From Gynuella sp. (GTDB taxonomy: Bacteria; Pseudomonadota; Gammaproteobacteria; Pseudomonadales; Natronospirillaceae), in NCBI GenBank assembly GCA_028282465.1, contig JANQHX010000086.1, forward strand, positions 1 to 32,034: a DNA stretch of 32,034 bases, given 5' to 3'. Of the stretch, positions 24,547 to 32,034 are shown piece by piece. Within the stretch, counting starts at the first letter, position 1; each line of letters starts with the position of its first letter. A program made the position numbers and the translations under genes. The notes beneath the pieces are model-generated. The model was not told the DNA's origin. It was given only the letters and a program-made list of their open reading frames with translations, and searched no databases.

Positions 24547-24733
24547 GGTTATGCACCTATTTCTTTTGAACCTTTTTGAAAGCTAGTAGTCAAACTTTAG
24601 TTAAATTACATTTAGAGTTCCTGTACGTTTAGTAGGCTCTATGATGGCGCAAGCGGTTGATCGGCCTGCAACTGCGAAGACTTTATCTATTCTGCTTTTG
24701 ATATTAAATATTCAAAAATGAAATGGGGTTGTT

Positions 24734-24764
24734 CAAAATTGATAAATTAATAATGACAATTTTG
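24734..24764. promoter_or_regulatory. Inverted repeat before the lysR-type gene
   Basis: CAAAATTG at 24734-24741 and CAATTTTG at 24757-24764 form perfect 8-base arms around a 15-base AT-rich spacer, ending 19 bases before the LysR-type start. This lies in the 237-base divergent region with the esterase gene and could be an operator through which the regulator controls itself. LysR binding is inferred. Confidence 0.4.
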
Positions 24765-24783
24765 TGAGGGAATTAGGTACAAC

Positions 24784-25653
24784 ATGACAAGTGCAAAGGA
24801 TTGGGACAGCATAAAGGTGTTTAACTCCATTTATGATAAGAAGAATATTGATGCTTCAGCTAAAGACTTAAAACTGAGCAGATCAACTGTTAGTCGGCAA
24901 TTGCAAAAATTGGAGCAAAATTTAAACACGACTTTATTTGACCGAACTCAGTCTGGGCTTGTTCCTACTGACCTTGCAGTAAAGCTTTACCAAGCTGCAC
25001 AAGATGCAGAAATTGCGATTAACGTTTTCTATGAGTTAGCCCTAACCAGAACAACAGAAATATCAGGAAAAGTAAAAATTTCTTCCATGCCCCAACTAAT
25101 ACAAGATGTATTACTGCCTGCTCTTCCTGATTTTTTATGTCAACATAAAAGTCTCGAAATTGAGTTCGTAGATGAATCTCAAACGCCCAATTTGGCACGA
25201 AGAGATTCTCATCTTTCGGTTAGACTTTCTCGAAAAGACTTTGATAATCTTATTGTCAAAAAAATATCTGAGTTGAGTTATGGAATTTATGCAAGCGATC
25301 ATTTGCATGTTGATGAATCCATACCCATTTATCATCAACCTTGGCTAACCTATGACGATAGCCTGTCTCACTCTCCAGATTCAATTTGGTTAAAACAAAA
25401 TTTAGAAAATGTGCATGCTCGAATTAAAGCTAAGCAAAGATCCACATTATTAGCTGCTGCTGATCAAGGGTTAGGCCTTTGTTTATCTCCAAATGTTTTT
25501 GCGAAAAAGTATAAGGGCTTAAAGAGAGTCTATAAGGATATTGGAAACCTACCTAAAGCGCCTTTATGGTTATGTTGCGACCGTCAATATCGATACTTAC
25601 CCAAAATTGATGCCGTTTGGAATTTCCTGGTGGAGGTTGGCGCAGAATTATAA
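24784..25653 (+). CDS. LysR-family transcriptional regulator
   Basis: A 289-residue regulator of typical LysR size. The N-terminal winged helix-turn-helix (residues about 8-66) includes LKLSRSTVSRQLQKLEQNL and TTLFDRTQSGLVPTDLA, the family's most conserved stretch. The C-terminal substrate-binding domain (about 90-289) is complete but carries no clue to its ligand. AGG lies 6 bases before the ATG at 24784. Divergent orientation to the secreted esterase suggests that gene is its target. A terminator for the opposing ankyrin gene follows the stop. Confidence 0.93.
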   Translation: MTSAKDWDSIKVFNSIYDKKNIDASAKDLKLSRSTVSRQLQKLEQNLNTTLFDRTQSGLVPTDLAVKLYQAAQDAEIAINVFYELALTRTTEISGKVKISSMPQLIQDVLLPALPDFLCQHKSLEIEFVDESQTPNLARRDSHLSVRLSRKDFDNLIVKKISELSYGIYASDHLHVDESIPIYHQPWLTYDDSLSHSPDSIWLKQNLENVHARIKAKQRSTLLAAADQGLGLCLSPNVFAKKYKGLKRVYKDIGNLPKAPLWLCCDRQYRYLPKIDAVWNFLVEVGAEL

Positions 25654-25695
25654 AGTTATTGTGGAATTGTGAGCTACTGAGTTTACGTTGAGCTG

Positions 25696-25737
25696 CAAAT
25701 AAAAATGGCACAACATGTTGAAGAGTCTGTTGTGCCA
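25696..25737 (-). terminator. Rho-independent terminator of the ankyrin gene
   Basis: TGGCACAACA (25706-25715) and TGTTGTGCCA (25728-25737) form a perfect 10-base stem with a 12-base loop. On the minus strand it is followed directly by TTTTTATTT. It lies 31 bases after the ankyrin-gene stop, and between the convergent LysR gene and that gene. Confidence 0.85.
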
Positions 25738-25768
25738 AATGACTTAATACATTATTCAATTACGTAGA

Positions 25769-27265
25769 CTAATTATCTGAATAAGCTAAAAGATAGTTTT
25801 TAATAACGTCAGAAGACGCGTAGCTCAATGCTTCTTTATCGTTCACATCTTTTGAATCAACCCTTGCACCTAGCTCAATAAGCAGTTTTACCATTTCTAT
25901 ATCCGAGTGCTGAGCAGCATGCATCAATGGGGTTTTACCCCAGTTATCTATGGGTACGCAATAATGATATTTGCCATAGTTTTCTTGGAAACTAGTGTTC
26001 ACATCTGCACCCAGTTCAACCAATAATTTAACCGCGTCGTGCTGGCCATACTCTACAGCGTAAAACAAGGGGGTCTTACCGAACTCATTCTTATGATTGA
26101 CGTCAAAGCCTGCATCATCTAATACCTGAATTATTTCACTCTCGTAAATCGCAAGAGACAGTGGAGATTCTTGAGAATAAACGGGATCTCTATCGCCTAT
26201 AGCAGTTGCAGTAGCTCGAATTACCTCTATAGGTGCTTTGTGATAAATCAATCGATTGAGGCTATTCATTTTATGAGCATCTTTTGTGATGGCTAGACTC
26301 TCTATATATTCTTCAGTGTCACCAGCTATAGCTGCATCAGTAAATGGCATCGTATCCCAATGCGGGTTGAAATATCCCCCTCGTCCATAGGCCCATGTTG
26401 AAATAAGCTTTAACGTAGTATTCGTAAATTCTTCAGCTTGATCCTTCTTTTCTGGATGTCTGTCGATAAACCATTGTTGTAATTTGAGCTTGGCCTCTTC
26501 ATATTGATTTTTATAAGAATTAAAAAGCTCTCTATTATGATGACTGTAATAACTCCAATGCTCAAAATAGGAGTCTGCTGGTTCTAGTTCGCTATAGGTA
26601 TAAAATGTGTCCGGTGAATAGCCGAGCCAAGTCAAACTAAAACGATGATACCTAGACTGAGCATATATAAGGGTTCCCGAACAAGTTCTTCCATAGTCTG
26701 GGCTCCTAATAAGATTGGCTGTAGAATTCAGCAAGTTAATAAATTCTAAAGACTCTAAACTTTTAGGGCAGTCATAGTCGACTTTGATTGGGGATCTCAA
26801 ACCTGTGCCCAAATCTAACTGATCAAACACTATGTCTGGATAAGCTTCCATTTCCTCACAGCTAACCTCGCCATCGGCAAACGGGTTTGCTACTTGGAAC
26901 CCATAACCGTTGGGTAGTTCACCTTCCACTGCGTGAACCCCATACCAATTGCCTTGATAGTTACTCACATAGTTGCCCTCAGGCCAACTCCGTTGTTGTA
27001 CCTCTATATCACCAATGAAGGTTTCCGTTATTTTGGGGTTATTAACAGTAAGAAGAGTTAACCGACTGCCTTCCAGTTTGCCTTGCAATTCAATGGGGAT
27101 TTTGGTTTTAAGATATAAGTAGTGTCCAGTTGCTTGTCCATCATCGTCAATGGTTACCATCATTTCTATTGGCGCACCAGCCACCTTACCTTGAGCTTCT
27201 AATAGAGTTTCAGAAAAGCAGGATATAGAAATAAATAGCGTTATTATTGTTAGTAAACGTCTCAT
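25769..27265 (-). CDS. Exported ankyrin-repeat protein
   Basis: A 498-residue protein with a signal peptide (MRRLLTIITLFISISCFS; the Cys could also be a weak lipobox). Residues about 20-110 form a beta-rich region (GHYLYLKTKIPIELQGKLEG and following) of unknown family. The middle (about 190-330), rich in Tyr, Trp and His, contains a lysozyme-inhibitor-like pattern CPKSLESLE...C, but I cannot name it. The C-terminal part holds ankyrin repeats: KTPLFYAVEYGQHDAVKLL and KTPLMHAAQHSDIEMVKLL are clear, with weaker ones before and after. Periplasmic or surface ankyrin proteins generally bind other proteins. The gene stands alone, with its own terminator. Confidence 0.75.
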   Translation of the reverse strand: MRRLLTIITLFISISCFSETLLEAQGKVAGAPIEMMVTIDDDGQATGHYLYLKTKIPIELQGKLEGSRLTLLTVNNPKITETFIGDIEVQQRSWPEGNYVSNYQGNWYGVHAVEGELPNGYGFQVANPFADGEVSCEEMEAYPDIVFDQLDLGTGLRSPIKVDYDCPKSLESLEFINLLNSTANLIRSPDYGRTCSGTLIYAQSRYHRFSLTWLGYSPDTFYTYSELEPADSYFEHWSYYSHHNRELFNSYKNQYEEAKLKLQQWFIDRHPEKKDQAEEFTNTTLKLISTWAYGRGGYFNPHWDTMPFTDAAIAGDTEEYIESLAITKDAHKMNSLNRLIYHKAPIEVIRATATAIGDRDPVYSQESPLSLAIYESEIIQVLDDAGFDVNHKNEFGKTPLFYAVEYGQHDAVKLLVELGADVNTSFQENYGKYHYCVPIDNWGKTPLMHAAQHSDIEMVKLLIELGARVDSKDVNDKEALSYASSDVIKNYLLAYSDN

Positions 27266-27374
27266 CAGAAATTATCTCTGTTATCTAGGGCCTGTAACAT
27301 TAATTAAAAAGTTACATATAAATTAAAATCCATGAAGACTTATTATGTATAAACTAATTTCAGGAGTCATGGTT

Positions 27375-28604
27375 TTATCCGCAAACTTGATTACGACCAT
27401 TCTCCTTAGCCTGGTACAGTCGGGTATCCGCTCGATCCAGTTGATTTGCTAGACTTTCACCAGGGATGGTTTCAGCTAGCCCGAAACTCATGGTGACGGT
27501 TAAATCTTTATGAATAGCAGACCAATCAAAGTCAGAAATTAACATTCGTATTCTGTTCATCATGTTAATAGCTTCATTTAAGTCAACTTCGAGTAATGAG
27601 AAAGCCATTTCTTCTCCGCCATAACGAGCCACTACATCTGAATCTCTAATTTCATTTTGAAGAATGGTTGATAATGTGCGTAGTACTTCATCACCCGTTG
27701 CATGAGAAAAATTGTCATTGATTTTTTTGAAATGATCGACATCGGCCAACACCAATACCATAGACTTGTTGTAGCGAGTTGCCATGGAGAAATGTTTTTC
27801 TGCAGTTTCGTTAAAGTATCGACGATTATATAAGCCGGTCAATTCATCGCGAATACTCAGTTCCTTTAATTGTGCAGCCTGTTTTTCAATAGTGTGTTTA
27901 GCTTCAGCTATTTCATTATAGGCTCTAACTAAATCCTCATTCATTCGGTTGAATGCGTTTGCCAAGGCGCCGGATTCATCCAAGTTATTGGCGACAACCC
28001 TTTGCTTAAGATTGCCATTAGTCATGTCATTCACAGCATCAGTGAGTCGTTTTAATGTACGTGATAAACGATGCCCTGCCCAATAACCGACGGGTAGTAA
28101 AATAACAATTGCCCAACCGACTGAGCTGATCAACGTTTCATTTAACGCATGCATGAAGGTTTGTTCTCGGGGCGTAAGTTCAATGGATTCATCCATGTGC
28201 ACATACGCAATCTCTGAACCTTGATACATAACTTCTTCAACATTATTTAAAAAAGTCAAATTCACTGAAGCGCCAAACTTATATTTTGTATTGGGGATTA
28301 GGACATATCCGTTTTTATCAACCAACATAAAATCTAAAGGTAACCCATCTGGGTTTGTCGTTGGATTATCAAACTGAGCTTTCACTGATTCAGCAATAAT
28401 AACTGGATCCAATTCTGAATCCGTAGTGGATCCTATTTGTCTATAAACCTGTTCGATCAGAACTATCCGGTCTTCCATTAGCACTTCAATCATTTCGTGT
28501 TGAACCATCGAAGGGGTTAACAAATATACGATACTACCTACCAAAACACTGGAGGCTGAGATAACCAAGATGAGCTTAGTTTTAATGGAATAAATCCAGT
28601 TCAT
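27375..28604 (-). CDS. Membrane diguanylate cyclase (HAMP-GGDEF)
   Basis: A 409-residue sensor enzyme that would make cyclic di-GMP from two GTP. A transmembrane helix (about residues 11-30), a periplasmic sensor region (31-155), a second helix (about 158-176), a HAMP domain (about 177-230) and a short coiled coil precede the GGDEF domain (about 250-409). The active-site loop reads RYGGEEM (GGEEM at 329-333), so the last residue is Met instead of Phe. The inhibitory RxxD site (R320-D323) is intact five residues upstream. DELTGLYNRR and DVDHFKKIND are canonical, so activity is likely. It is a single gene; no phosphodiesterase lies nearby. Confidence 0.92.
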   Translation of the reverse strand: MNWIYSIKTKLILVISASSVLVGSIVYLLTPSMVQHEMIEVLMEDRIVLIEQVYRQIGSTTDSELDPVIIAESVKAQFDNPTTNPDGLPLDFMLVDKNGYVLIPNTKYKFGASVNLTFLNNVEEVMYQGSEIAYVHMDESIELTPREQTFMHALNETLISSVGWAIVILLPVGYWAGHRLSRTLKRLTDAVNDMTNGNLKQRVVANNLDESGALANAFNRMNEDLVRAYNEIAEAKHTIEKQAAQLKELSIRDELTGLYNRRYFNETAEKHFSMATRYNKSMVLVLADVDHFKKINDNFSHATGDEVLRTLSTILQNEIRDSDVVARYGGEEMAFSLLEVDLNEAINMMNRIRMLISDFDWSAIHKDLTVTMSFGLAETIPGESLANQLDRADTRLYQAKENGRNQVCG

Positions 28605-28653
28605 TCAATATGTCTCATTAGTTTTTATAAAAGGATTTTGAGAGTGAGAGATT

Positions 28654-29115
28654 CTATGGCCCATTCAATGAAAATCCAGTCTTAGAAATTGGCCTTAAAG
28701 GAATGGGTTCAGACATAACAATAGAGGTTCGGGTTTCTCCAAAATCATTGATGGACTCAACAAACTTTTCAAGTTGTTCAATATCATTAGCTATGACTTT
28801 TATTAAGTAAGAATCATTTCCAGTGACGTGCAGACATTCAATTACTTCTGGTGAATTTTTGAGCTTAGCTATTAAAGTCGCTTTGTCATGCTTTAGTGTG
28901 GTCATACCTATAACAGCCATCAAATGATAACCAAGGTTTTTAGCTGAAATTTGCGCCTTATAGCCTTCTATTATCCCCGCCTCTTCTAATTTTCTGAGTC
29001 GCTCTGATGTCGCAGGCACAGAGAGGTGCACTTTGCTGGCTAACTCTTTCGCAGATATGCGACCGTTGGTCTGCACCAGTTCGAGAATTTTCCAAGATAT
29101 TGTATCAATCTTCAT
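28654..29115 (-). CDS. Lrp/AsnC-family transcriptional regulator
   Basis: A 153-residue regulator. An N-terminal helix-turn-helix (about residues 6-52, with GRISAKELASKVHLSVPATS and ERLRKLEEAGIIEGY) is followed by the RAM ligand-binding domain (about 65-140), including the family's CLHVTGNDSYLIKV segment. It starts at ATG 29115. It is divergent from a LysE-type exporter across 124 bases that carry a 15-base palindrome, the common pattern in which an Lrp-like protein senses an amino acid and controls its exporter. Confidence 0.95.
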   Translation of the reverse strand: MKIDTISWKILELVQTNGRISAKELASKVHLSVPATSERLRKLEEAGIIEGYKAQISAKNLGYHLMAVIGMTTLKHDKATLIAKLKNSPEVIECLHVTGNDSYLIKVIANDIEQLEKFVESINDFGETRTSIVMSEPIPLRPISKTGFSLNGP

Positions 29116-29139
29116 TTTTTTAAGAATACTAACGGATTA

Positions 29140-29154
29140 CCTTAATTATTAAGG
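29140..29154. promoter_or_regulatory. Candidate Lrp-type operator between lrp and lysE genes
   Basis: CCTTAAT-T-ATTAAGG is a perfect 15-base palindrome (seven-base arms, one-base centre) in the divergent promoter region. Length and AT-rich centre fit sites of Lrp/AsnC proteins. That the neighbouring regulator binds it is inferred. Confidence 0.5.
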
Positions 29155-29239
29155 ATATTCAAATTATTTCAATAAACATTGAATTCTATTTCCATTTAGC
29201 CTTAATCATAATATCTAGGAAGCTAATCAATTATTTCTG

Positions 29240-29857
29240 ATGTCAATGGATGCCTCTATTTTTATTAACGCTGTGATTATTGGATTCCTTATCGCGGCAC
29301 CAGTTGGGCCTATTGGCCTATTGTGTATTCAACGAACACTTAAGTCAGGTGTCACTCAAGGTTTATGTTCTGGCTTAGGTGCAGCTGCAGCGGATGCGGT
29401 TTATGGCGCTATTGCCGCTTCTGGATTTGTCGCCATCACAGAAACCTTGAATTCACTGATCACACCCTTAAAGTTATTAGGAGCCCTACTCTTAATTTGG
29501 CTCGGCTTTAAATCTTTTTTAACTCGAACTGTCTCAAACGCACCAACACAGTCTAACTATTTAGGCGTTTGGTCTTCTTTCTTCTCAACATTTGTTTTGA
29601 CACTTTCTAACCCAATGACCATTTTTTCATTTATGGCAGTGGTGGCGTCCTTATCACCCTCTTCCGAATCAACGGCCACTGACTCGGGTTTAATCATCGC
29701 CGGCGTTTTTACTGGCTCAATATGTTGGTGGCTTTTACTGGTAATTAGTGTTGCTTCCATTAAACATAAATTGAAAGACAAACTGCTGGTTTGGGTAGGC
29801 AAAATGGCAGGTATGTTATTAATTGGGTTTGCTCTTTGGCAGTTGGTTAATCTTTAA
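29240..29857 (+). CDS. LysE-family amino acid exporter
   Basis: A 205-residue inner-membrane exporter with about six hydrophobic segments. It shows the family signature AAPVGPIGLLCIQRTLKSG near the N-terminus, the GLGAAAADAVYG motif near residue 50, and the conserved SNPMTIFSF in the middle, which belongs to the RhtB/LysE transporter family. The substrate is probably an amino acid and is not defined by the sequence. ATG 29240 or ATG 29246 may be the start; neither has a strong Shine-Dalgarno. It is divergent from an Lrp-type gene, which probably controls it. Confidence 0.92.
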   Translation: MSMDASIFINAVIIGFLIAAPVGPIGLLCIQRTLKSGVTQGLCSGLGAAAADAVYGAIAASGFVAITETLNSLITPLKLLGALLLIWLGFKSFLTRTVSNAPTQSNYLGVWSSFFSTFVLTLSNPMTIFSFMAVVASLSPSSESTATDSGLIIAGVFTGSICWWLLLVISVASIKHKLKDKLLVWVGKMAGMLLIGFALWQLVNL

Positions 29858-29928
29858 GCCATTGTTTTAAAAAGATATTTTTCCCTTCATGAGTACATTG
29901 ACTACTCCATCTACGCACTATGACGTAT

Positions 29929-29958
29929 TTATTATTGATAGTGCGCTATCAATAATAA
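29929..29958. promoter_or_regulatory. Long perfect inverted repeat before amiF
   Basis: Arms of 13 bases at 29929-29941 and 29946-29958 pair perfectly around TGCG, 48 bases before the amiF start. No T-run follows in the plus direction, so it is not a typical terminator. It may be an operator for a dimeric regulator or a leader hairpin. Confidence 0.55.
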
Positions 29959-30006
29959 TTCCGAGGTTGAGAAACACTTTTTCTTTAATTAGCGGAGATT
30001 ATGACT

Positions 30007-31017
30007 ATGGCGAGTACAGGAAGTGTAAGTGCTTGGGATGAAGCCCTGTTAGTGGCAATGATTCAATATCCAGTACCAGTGATCACGGGGCCTGAAGATA
30101 TTCAAACTCAAGTGGATCAAATCTGTAAGGCAGTAACCAATACCAAAGCGGGTTACCCAGATGCAGATTTAATTGTGATGCCTGAATATTCCACTCAAGG
30201 ATTGAATACATCGATTTGGACATACGACGAAATGTTGTTGACGATTGATAGTCCAGAAGTCGGCCGTTTTAAAGAAACCTGCATCATGAATAAAGTGTGG
30301 GGCGTTTTCTCTATTATGGAAAAAAATGAAGACCCTTCAAAACCACCTTACAACACCGCAATCATCATTAATGATGAAGGTGAAATTGCCCTTCACTATC
30401 GCAAGTTGCAACCTTGGGTGCCTATTGAACCATGGTCACCTGGAAATTACGGAATGCCAGTATGTGATGGCCCGAAAGGTTCGAAGTTGGCAGTGTGTAT
30501 TTGTCATGACGGCATGTTCCCTGAATTAGCACGTGAAGCTGCATATAAAGGCGCAAATGTTTATATCCGTATTTCAGGATACTCGACACAGGTTAATGAT
30601 CAGTGGATTTGGACTAACCGAACCAATGCTTGGCAAAACCTAATGTATACCATTTCAGTGAATCTTGCCGGTTATGACGGAGTATTCTATTACTTCGGTG
30701 AAGGTACTGTGTGCAACTACGATGGCAATGTAATTCAACAGGGTCATCGTAATCCTTGGGAAATTGTCACCGCAGAGTTATTCCCAAGATTGGTCGACAA
30801 AGCAAGGGAAAACTGGGCTCTGGAAAACAACATATTTAATGTGGGATGTCGAGCCTATGTGGGTAAACCTGGCGGCGAAAAAGAGAATTACCTAACCTGG
30901 GTTGCAGACCTTGCTGAGGGTAATTACAAATTGCCTTGGGATGAAGATATTAAAGTGAAAGACGGATGGAAATACTATCCAGACGGAGTAAAGTTAGGTC
31001 CCATGCCTAAAGAGTAA
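30007..31017 (+). CDS. amiF: Formamidase AmiF
   Basis: A 336-residue nitrilase-superfamily amidase that hydrolyses formamide to formate and ammonia in the cytoplasm. The ATG at 30007 is preferred over 30001: GGAG ends 9 bases before it, and numbering then puts the catalytic triad at Glu60 (PEYSTQG), Lys133 (YRKLQPW) and Cys166 (AVCICHDG), the same numbers as in Helicobacter AmiF as I recall them. The [18 protein letters not shown] motif and the [12 protein letters not shown] segment mark formamidase, against aliphatic amidase AmiE which has a DDG motif there. It probably supplies nitrogen. A terminator follows, then a Fur-family gene. No formamide transporter genes lie next to it in the window. 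Confidence 0.94.
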   Translation: MASTGSVSAWDEALLVAMIQYPVPVITGPEDIQTQVDQICKAVTNTKAGYPDADLIVMPEYSTQGLNTSIWTYDEMLLTIDSPEVGRFKETCIMNKVWGVFSIMEKNEDPSKPPYNTAIIINDEGEIALHYRKLQPWVPIEPWSPGNYGMPVCDGPKGSKLAVCICHDGMFPELAREAAYKGANVYIRISGYSTQVNDQWIWTNRTNAWQNLMYTISVNLAGYDGVFYYFGEGTVCNYDGNVIQQGHRNPWEIVTAELFPRLVDKARENWALENNIFNVGCRAYVGKPGGEKENYLTWVADLAEGNYKLPWDEDIKVKDGWKYYPDGVKLGPMPKE

Positions 31018-31072
31018 GCGTTAAAGAGTCTCAGTCATTTCGAGTGGTAATTTGCTCCTCTCGTGGACTATT

Positions 31073-31110
31073 GGCGCTACCTATATTGGGCAGCGCCCTT
31101 TTTTATTTTT
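31073..31110 (+). terminator. Rho-independent terminator after amiF
   Basis: GGCGCT (31073-31078) and AGCGCC (31092-31097) form the stem, with a 13-base loop, followed by CTTTTTTATTTTT. It ends 13 bases before the fur-type ATG, so that gene either has a promoter inside this area or depends on read-through. Confidence 0.8.
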
Positions 31111-31123
31111 GAGACGACAATCT

Positions 31124-31516
31124 ATGCCTCGAAAACGACATACTCAGCAGCGAACAGTCATTGAATCCATATTGCTTAATACTAAGCATCCCTTGTTACC
31201 TTCTGAAATTTTAGAAATTGCTCGAGATGAACTACCGTCACTCGGAATAGCTACCGTTTTTCGTGCTCTTAAAGATTTGCTTTCTGAGGAAATTGTGCGA
31301 AAAGTCAGTATCGGTACAGATGCCGTTCGGTACGAAGGAAAAAGAGATCACCACCACCATTTTAAATGCGTAGATTGCGACAACGTGTTTGATCTACATA
31401 GCTGTCCAGGGAATATGGAAAAACTATTGCCACCGGGCTTTGAGTTAATTGATCATGACATTACCTTGTTTGGGAGGTGTGCCTCTTGTGGAAAAGAGGC
31501 TGGTAAACAGTGCTGA
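31124..31516 (+). CDS. Fur-family metalloregulator
   Basis: A 130-residue regulator of the Fur/Zur/PerR family. The ATG at 31124 gives a normal N-terminus (MPRKRHTQQR). The longer frame to 31052 would be read through the amiF terminator. The winged-helix domain covers about residues 5-72 (SLGIATVFRALKDL). The metal-binding part shows HHHHF at 76-80, CVDC (Cys82, Cys85), an extra Cys94, and CASC (Cys119, Cys122) with a final Cys130. The two CxxC pairs are the structural zinc site of this family. Which metal it senses is unclear. In Helicobacter pylori amidase genes respond to iron through Fur, so a link to amiF is worth noting but is inferred. Confidence 0.9.
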   Translation: MPRKRHTQQRTVIESILLNTKHPLLPSEILEIARDELPSLGIATVFRALKDLLSEEIVRKVSIGTDAVRYEGKRDHHHHFKCVDCDNVFDLHSCPGNMEKLLPPGFELIDHDITLFGRCASCGKEAGKQC

Positions 31517-31532
31517 TCTCTTAAGAATAGTT

Positions 31533-31580
31533 TTGCCGATAACACACCTTCCTAATAAAATGTAAGAAATATTCTTACAT
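31533..31580 (+). promoter_or_regulatory. parD promoter with palindromic operator
   Basis: TTGCCG at 31533 and TAAAAT at 31556-31561 are spaced by 17 bases. A perfect palindrome, ATGTAAGAA-ATA-TTCTTACAT, follows at 31560-31580, over the expected start of transcription and directly before the GGGAG Shine-Dalgarno of parD. It is a fitting site for ParD autorepression. A role for the Fur-type protein upstream is an alternative. Confidence 0.6.
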
Positions 31581-31592
31581 GGGAGTCGAAAA

Positions 31593-31775
31593 ATGCCGAG
31601 AACCACTATTTTTCAGCCCAGCCCGGAGCTCGGCGCTTTCATTGAAGCTCAGATTCAAACCGGTAGTGATACCAACCAGAGCGAAGTGGTAAGAGCAGGA
31701 CTTCGTCTGCTTCAAGAGCAAGTCGCGGATTCTAAACTGGAGCAATTCAGAAACTTAATAGATGAAGGTGAATAA
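31593..31775 (+). CDS. parD: ParD-type antitoxin (ribbon-helix-helix)
   Basis: A 60-residue ParD-like antitoxin of type II ParDE modules. The N-terminal ribbon-helix-helix (PSPELGAFIEAQIQTG, NQSEVVRAGLRLL) binds DNA and is followed by a C-terminal tail (residues about 42-60) that would wrap the toxin. GGGAG lies 7 bases before the ATG. The downstream frame begins by overlap at ATG 31762, the usual place of parE, but only a remnant of the toxin is visible. The antitoxin is intact and has its own operator. Confidence 0.88.
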   Translation: MPRTTIFQPSPELGAFIEAQIQTGSDTNQSEVVRAGLRLLQEQVADSKLEQFRNLIDEGE

Positions 31776-31878
31776 AACGGCGACGCTCAAGTTTGGGATG
31801 TTGAAACTCACCAGTATATTTTTTATCCGTGTATTGCACCAATCGATGGATTACGAAAGACATCTTCATAAAAATTAG
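31762..31878 (+). pseudogene. parE: Remnant of ParE toxin gene
   Basis: The frame starting at ATG 31762, which overlaps parD as parE normally does, gives 38 residues ending in IRVLHQSMDYERHL, the typical ParE C-terminus. A neighbouring frame contains THQYIFYP, like the HxYLIFYR strand that precedes this end in ParE. The body of the toxin (roughly 70 residues) is missing. This points to deletion with a frame change, leaving an antitoxin without a working toxin. The last 156 bases of the window (31879-32034) are AT-rich and show nothing I recognise. Confidence 0.6.
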
Positions 31879-32034
31879 AATCTAGCTAGATCGAAATTCA
31901 ATTTCCAATCTTTCCTATGCTCTATCAGTTTCCTAAAAAGTTACATTTTTATTAAACAAAAATAATTTTCACATAAATTGATTTACCTAACTTGTCAGCC
32001 TTAAACATTTGAAGCTGCAATTGAAAGTGTGGGT

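Noticed and set aside
27305-27319. TAAAAAGTTACAT shared with about 31934-31946, possible attachment-site repeat
   Set aside because: Only 13 bases, AT-rich, with no integrase or tRNA near. Chance is likely in 32 kb.
31052-31123. Longer N-terminus of the Fur-type protein
   Set aside because: It would be translated through the amiF terminator and adds residues not found in the family.
1-32034. CRISPR arrays, tRNA or rRNA genes, insertion sequences, integrase
   Set aside because: Looked for on both strands by eye; no regular repeats, cloverleaf or transposase/integrase motifs were found.

Overview
The window is AT-rich bacterial DNA, most likely from a gammaproteobacterium, perhaps marine. This rests on the gene families (GI/ICEHin1056-type conjugation genes, formamidase, LysE, Lrp, Fur and GGDEF proteins), not on any marker gene. 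No rRNA, tRNA, integrase, transposase or CRISPR array was found, so genus and element borders stay open.

From 1 to about 18.2 kb lies one long minus-strand transfer operon. It encodes a nearly complete MPF_G-type (GI/ICEHin1056 family) type IV secretion system of an integrative conjugative element. In transcription order it holds: PilL-like LysM protein, coiled-coil membrane protein, PFL_4693-type protein, lytic transglycosylase, PFL_4695-type protein, coupling ATPase TraD, PFL_4697-type membrane protein, RAQPRD protein, two pilin-like membrane proteins, TIGR03750, the envelope-spanning core (PFL_4703, 4704, 4705 and a VirB7-like lipoprotein), the TraC/VirB4 ATPase, PFL_4709/4710/4711, a small membrane protein, TraG-N, and a lipoprotein cut by the window edge. 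Most junctions overlap by 1 to 70 bases. Several starts were moved inward from the longest reading frame because a Shine-Dalgarno sequence or the neighbouring stop codon points to a later codon. A promoter with a perfect TATAAT lies before pilL. A hairpin that hides the RAQPRD ribosome binding site may tune the pilus half of the operon.

From 18.5 to 23.1 kb lie the element's other core genes: PFL_4669-type and DUF2857-type proteins with a small membrane protein (minus strand), then a LuxR-type autoinducer-binding regulator (minus). Divergent from it is a three-gene plus-strand operon. Its second gene looks like a MobH (TraI_2/TraI_2_C) relaxase relative that has lost its catalytic histidines. 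An A-tract plus CACCTA inverted-repeat element occurs upstream of both pilL and this operon. It is a candidate shared control site. The ssb, topoisomerase and other pil genes often found between the PFL_4669 gene and pilL are missing here.

From 23.1 to 32.0 kb the genes look like chromosome or cargo: a secreted esterase with a ricin-like C-terminus divergent from a LysR regulator, an exported ankyrin-repeat protein, a HAMP-GGDEF diguanylate cyclase, an Lrp regulator divergent from a LysE-type exporter, formamidase AmiF, a Fur-family regulator, and a ParD antitoxin followed by what looks like the C-terminal remnant of its ParE toxin. Clear terminators lie at 23061, 25696 and 31073.
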